Origin: Caldilinea sp. CFX5
Lineage (GTDB): Bacteria; Chloroflexota; Anaerolineae; Caldilineales; Caldilineaceae
Length of the DNA: 64,000 nucleotides
Assembly (NCBI GenBank): GCA_021405325.1
Contig: QWII01000041.1
Coordinates: 1 to 64,000, forward strand
Reading direction: 5' to 3'
The notes under the pieces were generated by a model. That model did no database searches and was not told the DNA's origin. It saw only the letters and a program-made list of their open reading frames with translations. Each line of letters opens with the position of its first letter. Within the stretch, counting starts at the first letter, position 1. A program made the translations under genes and the position numbers. This document shows positions 33,102-41,200 of the stretch, in pieces.

Positions 33102-33725
33102 TTACCCTTTCGCCCGCAAAACCAGGGCGAGCAACGAACGTTCGGTATTGTTGCGCAGCCGTTTGGCCCAGGAGGATGTCAACTGTGGCCAAGCCGCCGG
33201 CGCAAGCGGCCCAAATTCTACAGGTGCAAACCCTGCGGCCTCATAGTTGGGCAGCAGTTCACCCTGCAGGTAGGCCAGCGTGGGTGTTTGGATACCCAGC
33301 CGCTCGATCTCGCTTTGGTCACGCTGCGGGTCCAGCGCCGTAATAATGGTCAGCTTGGCATTCGGCGCACAGATGCGGCGCAAGTTGTTCAACACTGCCG
33401 GCTCACCGTTGATGACGCCGCGCAGCAAACTGCCCCACGGGAATTGCACGTTCACCGCACTAGCAATGCCGCTTAGCTCGATGGGCAGATCCTCCACTGC
33501 GGCCTGCAGGAAGAGCGCGTTAGGCGCACCCCCTTTAGCCGCTTTGCGATGGATCTGCTCGGAGACCTTGGCCAGCGCGCTGGCGTTCGCATCTACCCCG
33601 ATAAAAAATTTCTGCGCTTGTTGACGAGCATTTTGGTAAACAAAGTGCCCGTCGCCTGTCCCAATGTCGATCACAATCTGTTGTTTGTAAGGCGCGATCA
33701 ACGTTTGGAAGGCTGTTTGCTCCAA
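33102..33725 (-). CDS. Kam/NpmA-like 16S rRNA (adenine-N1) methyltransferase, disturbed 5' end
   Basis: 207-residue homologue of the A1408 16S rRNA methyltransferases that give aminoglycoside resistance. It has VIDIGTGDGHFVYQNA (motif I), FFIGVDANASAL, AAKGGAPNALFLQAAVEDLP, NVQFPWGSLLRGVI and SSWAKRLRNNTERS, all characteristic. The start is doubtful: TTG 33725 has no ribosome site. In the same frame, ATG 33761 with a purine-rich upstream reads MLKMIRGPS, then two consecutive TGA codons, then VLEQTAF. That N-terminus resembles family members, so the gene may be disrupted or reinitiate at TTG. Confidence 0.8.
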   Translation of the reverse strand: MEQTAFQTLIAPYKQQIVIDIGTGDGHFVYQNARQQAQKFFIGVDANASALAKVSEQIHRKAAKGGAPNALFLQAAVEDLPIELSGIASAVNVQFPWGSLLRGVINGEPAVLNNLRRICAPNAKLTIITALDPQRDQSEIERLGIQTPTLAYLQGELLPNYEAAGFAPVEFGPLAPAAWPQLTSSWAKRLRNNTERSLLALVLRAKG

Positions 33726-33903
33726 GACTCATCAACTGGGGCCACGAATCATTTTTAACATAACTCTTCTCTTTCTCTGTTTTTCTACACTGGCTTACCT
33801 CTAAGAGCGCCGGCTCCTTCCCCGGTCGTGGTCGCAAATCACCGTTGGCCTCGATGATGTGTTCAAGTTCCAGCGAAAGTCGGATCAATTCAACGGCGTT
33901 CAT
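33726..33903 (-). other. Leader and possible gene relic upstream of Kam-like gene
   Basis: From 33903 the minus strand reads MNAVELIRLSLELEHIIEAN and continues open for over 100 codons by running across the Kam-like gene in another frame. The first ~40 residues look protein-like, but the rest is a shadow, so this may be a short relic. The in-frame Kam-like start ATG is at 33761 with tandem TGA at codons 10 and 11. Confidence 0.3.
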
Positions 33904-33911
33904 GGATTAAC

Positions 33912-35459
33912 CTACTTTGTTGAATACCTCAAGAGGCGTTCATTGATAAATTGCACGGTGTCTTCTACCGCCTGCTGAGTGAATGGAAAAGTGACCCCAA
34001 CAACCGCAAAAAGTGCTGGTAGGGCGCACGTATTGCCCAGGGTCAACGCACTCTTGTAGTTGTGGATAGCGCTTGCGCGATCGCTTTCCGCTAACCGCCC
34101 AAATTGACAAGCGCCAACAATCGCCATCGGATAGGTAATCATATAGAGCGGCATCCGGTATAAACTCCAGTTCCAGCGTTGCCAGCCGCTCTGCGCCTCG
34201 GCGCTGGTTGGGTCGCCCGTATCCCACGGTGTAAAGCGTTGTTTGAGTTCGAGCCATTTGGCGTCTACATCGGCCGGCGTAACATCGACGGGCGCTTCCC
34301 CATAGAGCCAGTGTTCAAAAGCATCCTGCATCGTGCAGCTTGTCAACGCATCCAAGTAATAGTGCAGAACATATTGCTGGGCGCTGGCGCTTTCGTCGTC
34401 GGCATAGGGGCCGCCTTGCGCCTGCGTATAGTAGGGCCACGCCAGCAGATCCATAGTGGTAGCCGCAAATTCTTGAAATTCTTCCGGGCCATTGAGATTC
34501 CACATCGACCCGTGCGCTTGAAAGGAGAGTGCATCGTGCATTCCATGTCCGCTTTCGTGGAGGACGCTGCCGGCATGATGGTTAGCAACATGCAGATAGG
34601 GCAGGCCCGCACCGGGGAAAAACCATTCCTCTAGCGATTCGGCTTTGTGCGGACGATGGCCGAGATCGAGATAACCGTTACGCATCTGCCGAAAGATAGC
34701 GCCAAAGGTTGGGTCGATCTGCTGCAAGATGCGCTCAACGCCATCGACGAGCAAGGTCAGATCCATAATCTCAGCGCTAGGGGTGGCTGATACAGCGCGG
34801 GAACGCCATTGGGCAACAACGGGAACCACCACCGTTTCGACCGCCCGATGAAATGCCTGGCAGTCGGCAATCGTATAGCCCAAGCGATTCAGTTGACGCC
34901 AATGATAGGCGAGAAAGGTCGGTAGGCCGCTGATCTTTGCCAACGTTCGCCGCAATTGTAATAGCCGCAGCAGCAACTCATTCAACTCATCCCGCCGCTC
35001 CAACCAGTAGACCACGGGTCGATCTGGATCAAAATTGCGCATAATGTTGCGATAGCGTGTCTCCCATTGGCTGATTTCAGCCTGAATTGGCAGACTTGCT
35101 GGCTGAAATAGGTCACGCTGGTTAGACCAACGCCGCCAAAGTTGTTCGTAGGTAGGCGAAGGTGGCGTCGGCTGTAGCGTGAGCGCACGGTTGATCAGTG
35201 CGTTCGTCAGCCCCAGATAAGTTGAATAGAGTTCTTGCACATAGGTTGCATAAGCGCGTTCCGCCGCATGGTCACGCGTATCATAATAGGCTGGACGCTT
35301 TAACATAGTGTAGGCGTCCCAGATAGCAATGTCGAGTTGGTTCCATTGCTCCAGCCAACGCATAAACTCACCGTCGGCTACCGGTGCGTCGATAAGCGCT
35401 TGCAACAAGGGCGTAATCGTTGCCCAGTCGTAGGGATCGAACGGGTAAGTTGCTTTCAT
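33912..35459 (-). CDS. M3 family oligoendopeptidase
   Basis: 515-residue zinc metallopeptidase of the M3 (PepF/thimet) family, cleaving short peptides in the cytoplasm. The zinc motif HESGH is near residue 300 in GSVLHESGHGMHDALSFQAH, and the downstream Glu ligand is likely in GPEEFQEFAATTMDLLAWPY. The N-terminal helical region fits oligoendopeptidase F but is short (full PepF is about 600 residues). AAAGGAACC precedes the ATG. The leader upstream contains two near-identical intrinsic terminators, suggesting attenuation. Confidence 0.88.
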   Translation of the reverse strand: MKATYPFDPYDWATITPLLQALIDAPVADGEFMRWLEQWNQLDIAIWDAYTMLKRPAYYDTRDHAAERAYATYVQELYSTYLGLTNALINRALTLQPTPPSPTYEQLWRRWSNQRDLFQPASLPIQAEISQWETRYRNIMRNFDPDRPVVYWLERRDELNELLLRLLQLRRTLAKISGLPTFLAYHWRQLNRLGYTIADCQAFHRAVETVVVPVVAQWRSRAVSATPSAEIMDLTLLVDGVERILQQIDPTFGAIFRQMRNGYLDLGHRPHKAESLEEWFFPGAGLPYLHVANHHAGSVLHESGHGMHDALSFQAHGSMWNLNGPEEFQEFAATTMDLLAWPYYTQAQGGPYADDESASAQQYVLHYYLDALTSCTMQDAFEHWLYGEAPVDVTPADVDAKWLELKQRFTPWDTGDPTSAEAQSGWQRWNWSLYRMPLYMITYPMAIVGACQFGRLAESDRASAIHNYKSALTLGNTCALPALFAVVGVTFPFTQQAVEDTVQFINERLLRYSTK

Positions 35460-35506
35460 AAAGGTGGTTCCTTTGGTTGATACAGCGGGTAAGTCTGGCT
35501 TATGGC

Positions 35507-35545
35507 AAAATAAAAACGGCCACAGGATTGAATCCCGTGGCCGTG
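35507..35545 (-). terminator. Intrinsic terminator T2 in the M3 peptidase leader
   Basis: On the minus strand, stem ACGGCCAC/GTGGCCGT with interior pairing is followed by TTTTTATTTTG. It lies 48 nt upstream of the peptidase ATG and is nearly the same as T1 at 35615-35655. Confidence 0.8.
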
Positions 35546-35614
35546 ATCAGCAGAGGTCATTGCATCAGTCTACCGGCAAACACCAGAGACGACAGCAAAA
35601 TGGCTTGGCTGGCA

Positions 35615-35655
35615 AAGAAAAACGGCCACGGGATCGAGTATCGTCCGTGGCCGTT
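35615..35655 (-). terminator. Intrinsic terminator T1 in the M3 peptidase leader
   Basis: Minus-strand stem AACGGCCACGG/CCGTGGCCGTT followed by TTTTTCTTTG. The stem arms are shared with T2. Confidence 0.8.
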
Positions 35656-35957
35656 GTGCGCAAAAAAACTTGCTCAATCGGTGTCGCTCTTGAAGAGACA
35701 ACACCGTTGATCTGGGGCTAGGGTTGCTTTGGGCAACGCATTGGTTAGCGGCATAACAAAACAGGCGTCACAAGCCCAGCCTGTGACCCTTTCCCGACTA
35801 TGCTACAACCAGACCCAGTCTCAATCGCCGACAGACGTACTTAGATCCGTTGGATCGTTGGTAGTGGCGAGTATTGAATAAGTAACATGTTTGCACCTGG
35901 CAAAAAGAAGATAAAGTGTTGCAGTAACTACAGCGGGCTTGTACTGACGAACAAGCC
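35615..35957 (-). ncRNA. Candidate leader RNA or small RNA upstream of M3 peptidase
   Basis: A transcript starting from the promoter at 35963-35992 would run about 340 nt to T1 with no real gene. It contains a GTCACAGGC/GCTTGTGAC hairpin (about 35765-35790) and a 15-codon open frame (MLLIQYSPLPTIQRI). The arrangement fits an attenuated leader or an independent small RNA. I do not recognise a known riboswitch, 6S, tmRNA, SRP or RNase P signature. Confidence 0.45.
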
Positions 35958-35962
35958 GGACA

Positions 35963-35992
35963 AGTGTAGCATAGTGGGCAGGAAGGTGTCAA
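35963..35992 (-). promoter_or_regulatory. Sigma-70-type promoter, minus strand
   Basis: Minus strand TTGACA (35992-35987), 18-nt spacer, TACACT (35968-35963) preceded by TGC (extended -10). Predicted start near 35957. Confidence 0.65.
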
Positions 35993-36036
35993 AACTGACA
36001 AACGACCGGGGGCATTTCAAATTTGTAATCCGCGGA

Positions 36037-36103
36037 GTAGGCACGCCCCGTACCGGGCAGACGCTGGCAGGCAACGGAGAGAACCGGCACGGGGCGTGCC
36101 TAC
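36037..36103. repeat. Near-perfect 20-bp palindrome downstream of SPL-like gene
   Basis: Arms 36037-36056 and 36084-36103 pair with one mismatch (GTAGGCACGCCCCGT...). It lies 41 nt after the SPL-like gene stop on the minus strand and may end that transcript, though no T run follows. Confidence 0.65.
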
Positions 36104-36143
36104 CCCTCGATAATCGGGCGTTTAGCTCACTACCGGCGATAAA

Positions 36144-37205
36144 TCAAAACGAATAACGCACCGTACAATAGGGCAAGTATTGATTAAGCAGCGTCGTAAA
36201 ATTCTGTAACTCCCGCTGGCGCATTTTATAGTCGTAGACTACTAATTCTGGCGCGCTCTTTTTCGGCACCTGATTCTTCGGCGACCAGAGAAATTCCTCG
36301 CCTTTGGGGTTCCACTGCATGTTGATGGCGTGTAACTCCGCCGAGTGGGTGAGAAAGAAGACCTCGCTCATCAACTGCTGCTTGGCCGCCGGACTGAGCA
36401 CATCGTCGATTTCTTGAAAGAGTTCCACCCAGTCGGCTTTCCACTGGTCGCCCTCATAGATGATGATCGGCGAAAAGTTCAGATGTACTTCGTAGCCGCC
36501 TTCCACCAGCTTGTTGACCGACGCCAGCCGATCAGCAATGCGACTGGTGCCAATATCAACATAGCGGGCGATCTTCTGTGGCGTCACCGAATAGCGGATG
36601 CGGGTCTTGCCTTGTGGGTCGTAGCGCAACCAAAAGTCATCATTGACTGTCTTGGTGGCAAAGGTCGCTTTGGCGTAGGGCATGGTGGCAAAGGCGGCCA
36701 CCATCTGCCCCGGCAGGTCGCAGACCAGCGCGTCGGCGGAGAGATCGGCATTGCAGCCCAGGTCATAGGTCCAGAAACGGGGATCGCACTGGTCAGGTTC
36801 GGTCTTGGGGCCAAGTTTCTCGCTGTGCCGCCGGATTGAGTTGAGGATCTGGTCGGTGTTCATAAAGAGCGTCAATGGGTTGGAACCACCCTTGCGCCGG
36901 GCGACATAGCAATATTGACAACTGCTCAAACAGCCATTGGACATCGACGCCGCGATATAGTTGGCCGAACGACCATTGACGGTATGTTTCAACGTGCGGC
37001 GGACCCCCAAGACCAGGTTGTCTTGTTTAGTGTGCATCCACTCACTAGGATCAGCGCCAAAGAGCGAGTCGATTTGCCAATGCGAAGGCACCGGCACAAT
37101 CGCCGCCTGGGGAAAGCGCGCCAGAATCGCATCGGCATTGGCTTTCCAAATTGGGTTTTCGTTGATGGCTTCTTGCAAATAGATGGTTTTGAAGTTGAGT
37201 TTCAT
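36144..37205 (-). CDS. Spore photoproduct lyase-family radical SAM protein
   Basis: 353-residue radical SAM enzyme of the SPL family. The [4Fe-4S] motif is C-x3-C-x2-C at about residues 92-99 (NGCLSSCQYCYVARR), where the spacing C-x3-C-x2-C is standard. Other matches are TYDLGCNADLSADALVCDLP and the closing EVFFLTHSAELHAINMQWNP. SPL proper repairs spore photoproduct; homologues in non-sporulating bacteria have unproven functions. No sporulation genes are in the window. ATG 37205 is preferred over 37235 by alignment sense, though the ribosome site is weak. Confidence 0.8.
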   Translation of the reverse strand: MKLNFKTIYLQEAINENPIWKANADAILARFPQAAIVPVPSHWQIDSLFGADPSEWMHTKQDNLVLGVRRTLKHTVNGRSANYIAASMSNGCLSSCQYCYVARRKGGSNPLTLFMNTDQILNSIRRHSEKLGPKTEPDQCDPRFWTYDLGCNADLSADALVCDLPGQMVAAFATMPYAKATFATKTVNDDFWLRYDPQGKTRIRYSVTPQKIARYVDIGTSRIADRLASVNKLVEGGYEVHLNFSPIIIYEGDQWKADWVELFQEIDDVLSPAAKQQLMSEVFFLTHSAELHAINMQWNPKGEEFLWSPKNQVPKKSAPELVVYDYKMRQRELQNFTTLLNQYLPYCTVRYSF

Positions 37206-37345
37206 GCTGGAACAGGTTGGCTCTACCAGATACACAACGGGTCAAACGCAGACCTGTTATTATACCCTACCACCTGTCTCTCGTCCGCAAGCTTGCACCC
37301 ACTCAGGCAAAGCGAGGATCAGTCACGTAGTGACGACTGACGGTA

Positions 37346-37367
37346 GCCGAGGGTTTGAACCCTCGGC
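37346..37367. repeat. GCCGAGGGTT palindrome between SPL-like gene and selO
   Basis: Perfect 10-bp arms with a 2-nt loop lie just upstream of the selO 3' end. A shorter palindrome GTCAC-GTA-GTGAC lies beside it (37322-37334). Sequence of this type is common as intergenic filler in related genomes. It looks like a tRNA T-arm (GGTTTGAACC) at first sight, but no tRNA fits. Confidence 0.55.
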
Positions 37368-37386
37368 CCACCCCACAGAACACCGG

Positions 37387-39009
37387 TCACGAACTACACG
37401 ACAACATCGAACACCCTGCCCGCTGGCGCGCCCAATCGGGCCGTTTGGCGGCAAAGTTTTCCTGTTCCGGCTGCTCAGCATAGGGGTGACGCAGGAGTTC
37501 CAACAGGTCGTTGACCATCGAATAATCGCCATCTTCGGCCCGGTCAATCGCCAGTTGCGCCAGGTAGTTGCGCAAGACATACTTGGGGTTGACCGCATTC
37601 ATCCGTTCGGCGCGTTCGGCGTCACTTGTCCCGTCACGGCGCACCCGCAATTCATACTGATCCAACCAATTGCCCATACGACTGCGATACTCAGCGGTCA
37701 ACGTCGCCGGGTCATAGTAGGCATCAAGCAGCGGTGTCAGGCGGTCTTCGCCCATTGCTTGCTTTTCGGCCTGGTCGGTAATGGGTAGCCGCGCCAGCTT
37801 GCGGTAGAAAATCGTCATATCGGTTTCGACCAGTTGCAGAATGGTCAACAATTCGTTGAACAATTCCATGTCGGTCGCCGGGTCGAAGGCGCGTAGCCCT
37901 AACTTGGCGGCCATTGTCGAACGATATTCCTGTTGGAAGGTTTCGACATATTGCCCCAGGGCGGCTTCCAGCGGCGGTGCATCCTCGGTCAGCGGGTAGA
38001 TGGCATTGGCCAGCCGCACCAGATTCCAGTGGGCGATCTGCGGCTGATGACCAAAGCGATAACGGCGTCCCTGGGCGTCGGTGGTGTTGGGTGTCCAGTT
38101 CGGGTCATAATCTTCCAGCCAACCATAGGGGCCGTAGTCGATGGTCAAACCGAGGATCGACATATTGTCGGTGTTCATCACCCCATGCACAAAGCCCACG
38201 CGCAGCCAGTGGACAATCATCACGGCGGTGCGACGGCAGACCTCAGCAAACCATTGGGCATAGACATCGGGTGATGGTTCGCCCATCTCTGGAAAATCGG
38301 CGCGGATGGTGTAGTCAACCAGTTGGCGCAGCAAATCGCTCTCCCTACGCGCAGCAAAAATCTCAAAATTGCCAAAGCGGGTAAACGAAGGCGCCACCCG
38401 ACAGACCACCGCCCCCGGTTCAGGCCGCGGATTACCGTTGTAAAACATATCACGAATGACCGTTTCCCCGGTGGTGACCAGACTAAGCGCCCGCGTCGTC
38501 GGCACGCCAAGATGGTGCATCGCCTCGCTACAGAGAAACTCACGAATGGAGGAACGCAGCACCGCCAGGCCGTCCGCTGTGCGCGAGTAGGGGGTAGGGC
38601 CAGCGCCTTTCAATTGCAACGTCCAATGCTCGCCGCGCCGATTGATGATTTCCCCCAGGTTGATGGCGCGCCCATCGCCTAGTTGACCGGCCCAGTTGCC
38701 GAACTGATGACCACCATAGGTCATGGCAAAGGGATCCATGCCGTCCAGCAGCCGGTTGCCGACAAAGACCTGCCGAAACGCATCCGACTGTACATCGGCG
38801 GGGCTGAGATCCAGCAATTCTGCCACCTCGCGTGAATAGGCGATCAGTTGCGGTGCTTTCATCCCCTTGGGGGCGACGCGCGAAAAACTTGCGCCCATCA
38901 CCTGGCGCGGTCGGTTCACGGTCGATGGGTCGGCCGGTAATGTCTGGGTAAAACGATTGGTAAAGCGCAACGCATCGAGCGTCGTTGGCGCACTTTGCAC
39001 ATCAAGCAT
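37387..39009 (-). CDS. selO: Protein adenylyltransferase SelO (YdiU)
   Basis: 540-residue pseudokinase-fold enzyme that transfers AMP to Ser/Thr/Tyr of target proteins. Characteristic segments: FAMTYGGHQFGNWAGQLGDG, LQLKGAGPTPYSRTADG, SSIREFLCSEAMHHLGVPTT and RVAPSFTRFGNFEIF, then FVHGVMNTDNMSILGLTIDY with the catalytic region. It ends ...LSCSS, the usual C-terminal Cys motif that corresponds to Sec in some eukaryotes. The start is ATG 39009 (AAGGATTCGCC). The 5' leader contains ACGAATC-type repeats. Confidence 0.95.
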   Translation of the reverse strand: MLDVQSAPTTLDALRFTNRFTQTLPADPSTVNRPRQVMGASFSRVAPKGMKAPQLIAYSREVAELLDLSPADVQSDAFRQVFVGNRLLDGMDPFAMTYGGHQFGNWAGQLGDGRAINLGEIINRRGEHWTLQLKGAGPTPYSRTADGLAVLRSSIREFLCSEAMHHLGVPTTRALSLVTTGETVIRDMFYNGNPRPEPGAVVCRVAPSFTRFGNFEIFAARRESDLLRQLVDYTIRADFPEMGEPSPDVYAQWFAEVCRRTAVMIVHWLRVGFVHGVMNTDNMSILGLTIDYGPYGWLEDYDPNWTPNTTDAQGRRYRFGHQPQIAHWNLVRLANAIYPLTEDAPPLEAALGQYVETFQQEYRSTMAAKLGLRAFDPATDMELFNELLTILQLVETDMTIFYRKLARLPITDQAEKQAMGEDRLTPLLDAYYDPATLTAEYRSRMGNWLDQYELRVRRDGTSDAERAERMNAVNPKYVLRNYLAQLAIDRAEDGDYSMVNDLLELLRHPYAEQPEQENFAAKRPDWARQRAGCSMLSCSS

Positions 39010-39023
39010 GGCGAATCCTTCGT

Positions 39024-39075
39024 ACTGCGTGATTCGTGAGACGTGATTGACACGCAGCACGAATCACGAATCACG
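39024..39075. repeat. ACGAATC/GTGATTC heptamer dyad between selO and MBL gene
   Basis: GTGATTC, GTGAGAC and GTGATTG units on the left and ACGAATC, ACGAATC, ACGTTCC on the right, pairing as CGTGATTCGTG/CACGAATCACG. It is a short member of the heptamer-dyad class. Confidence 0.6.
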
Positions 39076-39080
39076 TTCCA

Positions 39081-39932
39081 CTACACTGTTCGTGGCTCCC
39101 AGCGTACGCCATCGGTGGTGGTTTGTAAGTGGCCTACCCCCCAAATATGGGTGGCAATCAGGAGGGCATCTTCGGCCAGGGCGCGTTGGGCGAAGCTTTG
39201 GCGACTGGCCTGCGCCGTGGGAATGTCCGACCATTTGACGCCCCACCCCGGCTCCTCTACCTCAACGACATGATGATAGAGATCGCCAAGCAAGTAGAGC
39301 GTTTTGCCCTGCGAGTGAACGCGCACGATCTGATGACCAGGCGTCTCACCGGGAGCGGCGATGATCTGGACGCCATGCCCCAAATCAGTGACCCCTTCGT
39401 CAGTTACTAAGCGGCCAAGTTGGTGGTAGACGCCAAAAGTTTGGCTCTCTAGTGAGTCGGCTTTTTGCAACGCTTCCTGGTTTTCTTTGCGTTCCCAGTC
39501 GCCGCGACCGAGGTGGAGGCGGGCATTGGGAAAGACCGGCTCCAGCCGACCATTGCGCTCAACCGTGGTGGCGTTAAAGTGGTCGCCGTGCGCATGGGTA
39601 ATCACCAGATGATCGACGGCGGCTAGATCAAAGCCGGCGGCAACCATCTGCTCCGGCAAGCCCGGCGGCGGATTATAGTTGGGGAACGCAAATTGGGAGC
39701 CTTCCGGGAAATCATAGACGCCGGAATCGACCAGCACAGTCATGCCCGACAGGGCAACGTGGATACAAAGGATGGGGACGCGCGCCGGTTCGGCAAAATG
39801 ATTGGTATAGCGCGACGACCAGTCGGCCTCGGTGACATTGAGCGTTTCGGCCAGGCTCAGGCGCGATTCACCGACGTTGAAGACCGTGATCGTCGCCGCG
39901 CCCAGGTGAAAGCGTTGAAGCGGTGTGGTCAT
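39081..39932 (-). CDS. Metallo-beta-lactamase-fold hydrolase
   Basis: 283-residue MBL-fold protein with the zinc motif H113-A-H115-G-D117-H118 (VITHAHGDHFNATT). Further ligands are in APGETPGHQIVRV and LGDLYHH. It resembles quorum-quenching lactonase-type and other N-acyl or glyoxalase-like hydrolases; the substrate is unknown. There is no signal peptide. AAAGGCAAG lies upstream with long spacing. It is co-oriented with selO downstream, separated by the repeat dyad. Confidence 0.88.
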   Translation of the reverse strand: MTTPLQRFHLGAATITVFNVGESRLSLAETLNVTEADWSSRYTNHFAEPARVPILCIHVALSGMTVLVDSGVYDFPEGSQFAFPNYNPPPGLPEQMVAAGFDLAAVDHLVITHAHGDHFNATTVERNGRLEPVFPNARLHLGRGDWERKENQEALQKADSLESQTFGVYHQLGRLVTDEGVTDLGHGVQIIAAPGETPGHQIVRVHSQGKTLYLLGDLYHHVVEVEEPGWGVKWSDIPTAQASRQSFAQRALAEDALLIATHIWGVGHLQTTTDGVRWEPRTV

Positions 39933-39970
39933 GGGTAACTTGCCTTTCCAAGTATGTGGTTAGAAGCAGT

Positions 39971-40384
39971 TTATCCTTCTTGTTGAACCCAATCAATATA
40001 GGACACTGCATTAATGCGTTCGATAGTAATGGGTGTAACCGCTACGGTTGAGACCCACTGCCACTCGTCGATTTGGTTGAAGGTGGCGGCTGGTAAGTGA
40101 TAGAGATAACCGTAGCCTGCCCGATTGAGCGTACCTGCCGCCAAACGAATCAGCGGGTGCGACAAGCCAGTGTCTTGGGGAAAAGCCAGTCGCCAGGCAA
40201 GCTGGCCTGCGCTGTTGGGATGCAAGGGCAATGCAAATGCAATCGCCAGTTCCTTAACATGGGTGGCGTAAAGTGCAACGAGTTGATCTTGCGCCGGGCC
40301 AACCCCGCGCGCACGCTGTGGGATAAAGGTTTTAATAGCTGGTATCGAACTCCCATGATAAAGATAGGCTGCCCGCACGATCAC
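39971..40384 (-). CDS. Hypothetical protein, possible ADP-ribosyltransferase-like fold
   Basis: 137-residue protein starting with GTG two nucleotides after the stop of the upstream gene, so the two are coupled. It opens AYLYHGSSIPAIKTFIPQRA, continues with VALYATHVKELAIAFALPL, and later has GYGYLYHLPAATFNQIDEWQ. The H/Y-x-G-S opening, the YAT...AIAFA helix and the late Y/F-x-x-E-W block recall small ART-fold (KptA/toxin-like) proteins, but this is pattern memory only. The upstream partner looks nuclease-like. Confidence 0.5.
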   Translation of the reverse strand: MIVRAAYLYHGSSIPAIKTFIPQRARGVGPAQDQLVALYATHVKELAIAFALPLHPNSAGQLAWRLAFPQDTGLSHPLIRLAAGTLNRAGYGYLYHLPAATFNQIDEWQWVSTVAVTPITIERINAVSYIDWVQQEG

Positions 40385-40386
40385 CT

Positions 40387-41067
40387 CTAGGCCATTTGGT
40401 ATTCACTGAGATGCGTGGCAACCAGCTTTTTCAGGATTTTTAGAATGGTGATCGCTTCAATTTTTTCGACATATTCGCGTGAAAATTCCAGGGTCATGAG
40501 CGGTCGCTCCCCGTCAATCTGCTCCACATGCGCGTGGACAAAGGTCCAGCTATCACTAATGGTATAGCAGCCATAAAGCTCCTGAACCGGTTGCTGATTA
40601 TTGCGCCAATTCAAGTGTGCCGCTGCCAAAAGTTGCCCATAGAGTTGGAAGCGCGGGTCTTGCAGGTCTAAACTTTTCTTTGCTTCCATGACAATTAAAT
40701 AAGGCGCTTCAATGACGCCGGTAATCCCTCGACCCAGGACGCCATCAACTACGCCATATAACTCAACATGTGGATACCGGGCGCGTAACGGGACTTGCGC
40801 CCACGCCTGTATATCATCTTGCTCGGCTAGAACTAACAGCGGGTAAATGGCACGCGCCCAAATGGTTGCTTCATTCATTAAGCTGGTTTTATAATAAAGC
40901 AAGCGTGCAACAATGCTTTCAACCTGGATTTGCTCCGTGGTTGTAAGGATCATATGATCCGCTATTGTCCAGGGGTAGGGTGCCGTTCCCAGTTCACGCA
41001 CCGTGGCTATGTCGCGCAGATCGGCTGCACTTAAATCGGAAAATTTTAGAGACTTCATTGTAGCCAT
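40387..41067 (-). CDS. PD-(D/E)XK nuclease-like hypothetical protein
   Basis: 226-residue soluble protein. The central VELYGVVDGVLGRG then YLIVMEAKKSLDL gives D and E-x-K as in PD-(D/E)XK nucleases, and QLYGQLLAAAHLNW follows as the usual helix. The N-terminus resembles nuclease-like proteins of restriction or repair type. It forms a two-gene unit with the 39971 gene. A minus-strand extended -10 (TGATATACT, 41158-41166) lies about 90 nt upstream. It resembles the 28384 gene in its core. Confidence 0.6.
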   Translation of the reverse strand: MATMKSLKFSDLSAADLRDIATVRELGTAPYPWTIADHMILTTTEQIQVESIVARLLYYKTSLMNEATIWARAIYPLLVLAEQDDIQAWAQVPLRARYPHVELYGVVDGVLGRGITGVIEAPYLIVMEAKKSLDLQDPRFQLYGQLLAAAHLNWRNNQQPVQELYGCYTISDSWTFVHAHVEQIDGERPLMTLEFSREYVEKIEAITILKILKKLVATHLSEYQMA

Positions 41068-41157
41068 GTCCCCTATTGCAAAAGAGTGTAACCCTTCATA
41101 TTTCCATCATTCTTCCCTGAGAATTAATTATTTTAAATTGAGAGGGGAGGTATAAAT

Positions 41158-41166
41158 AGTATATCA
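41158..41166 (-). promoter_or_regulatory. Extended -10 promoter for the nuclease-like/ART-like pair
   Basis: The minus strand reads TGATATACT in an AT-rich 130-nt gap. Confidence 0.5.
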
Positions 41167-41200
41167 CAGGATGGAGCCGTGATCAACGCCCGAAAGTGCT

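Noticed and set aside
37321..37385. Possible tRNA because of GGGTTTGAACCC
   Set aside because: The motif is a simple palindrome (GCCGAGGGTT-TG-AACCCTCGGC); no acceptor, D-arm, anticodon arm or CCA fits around it.
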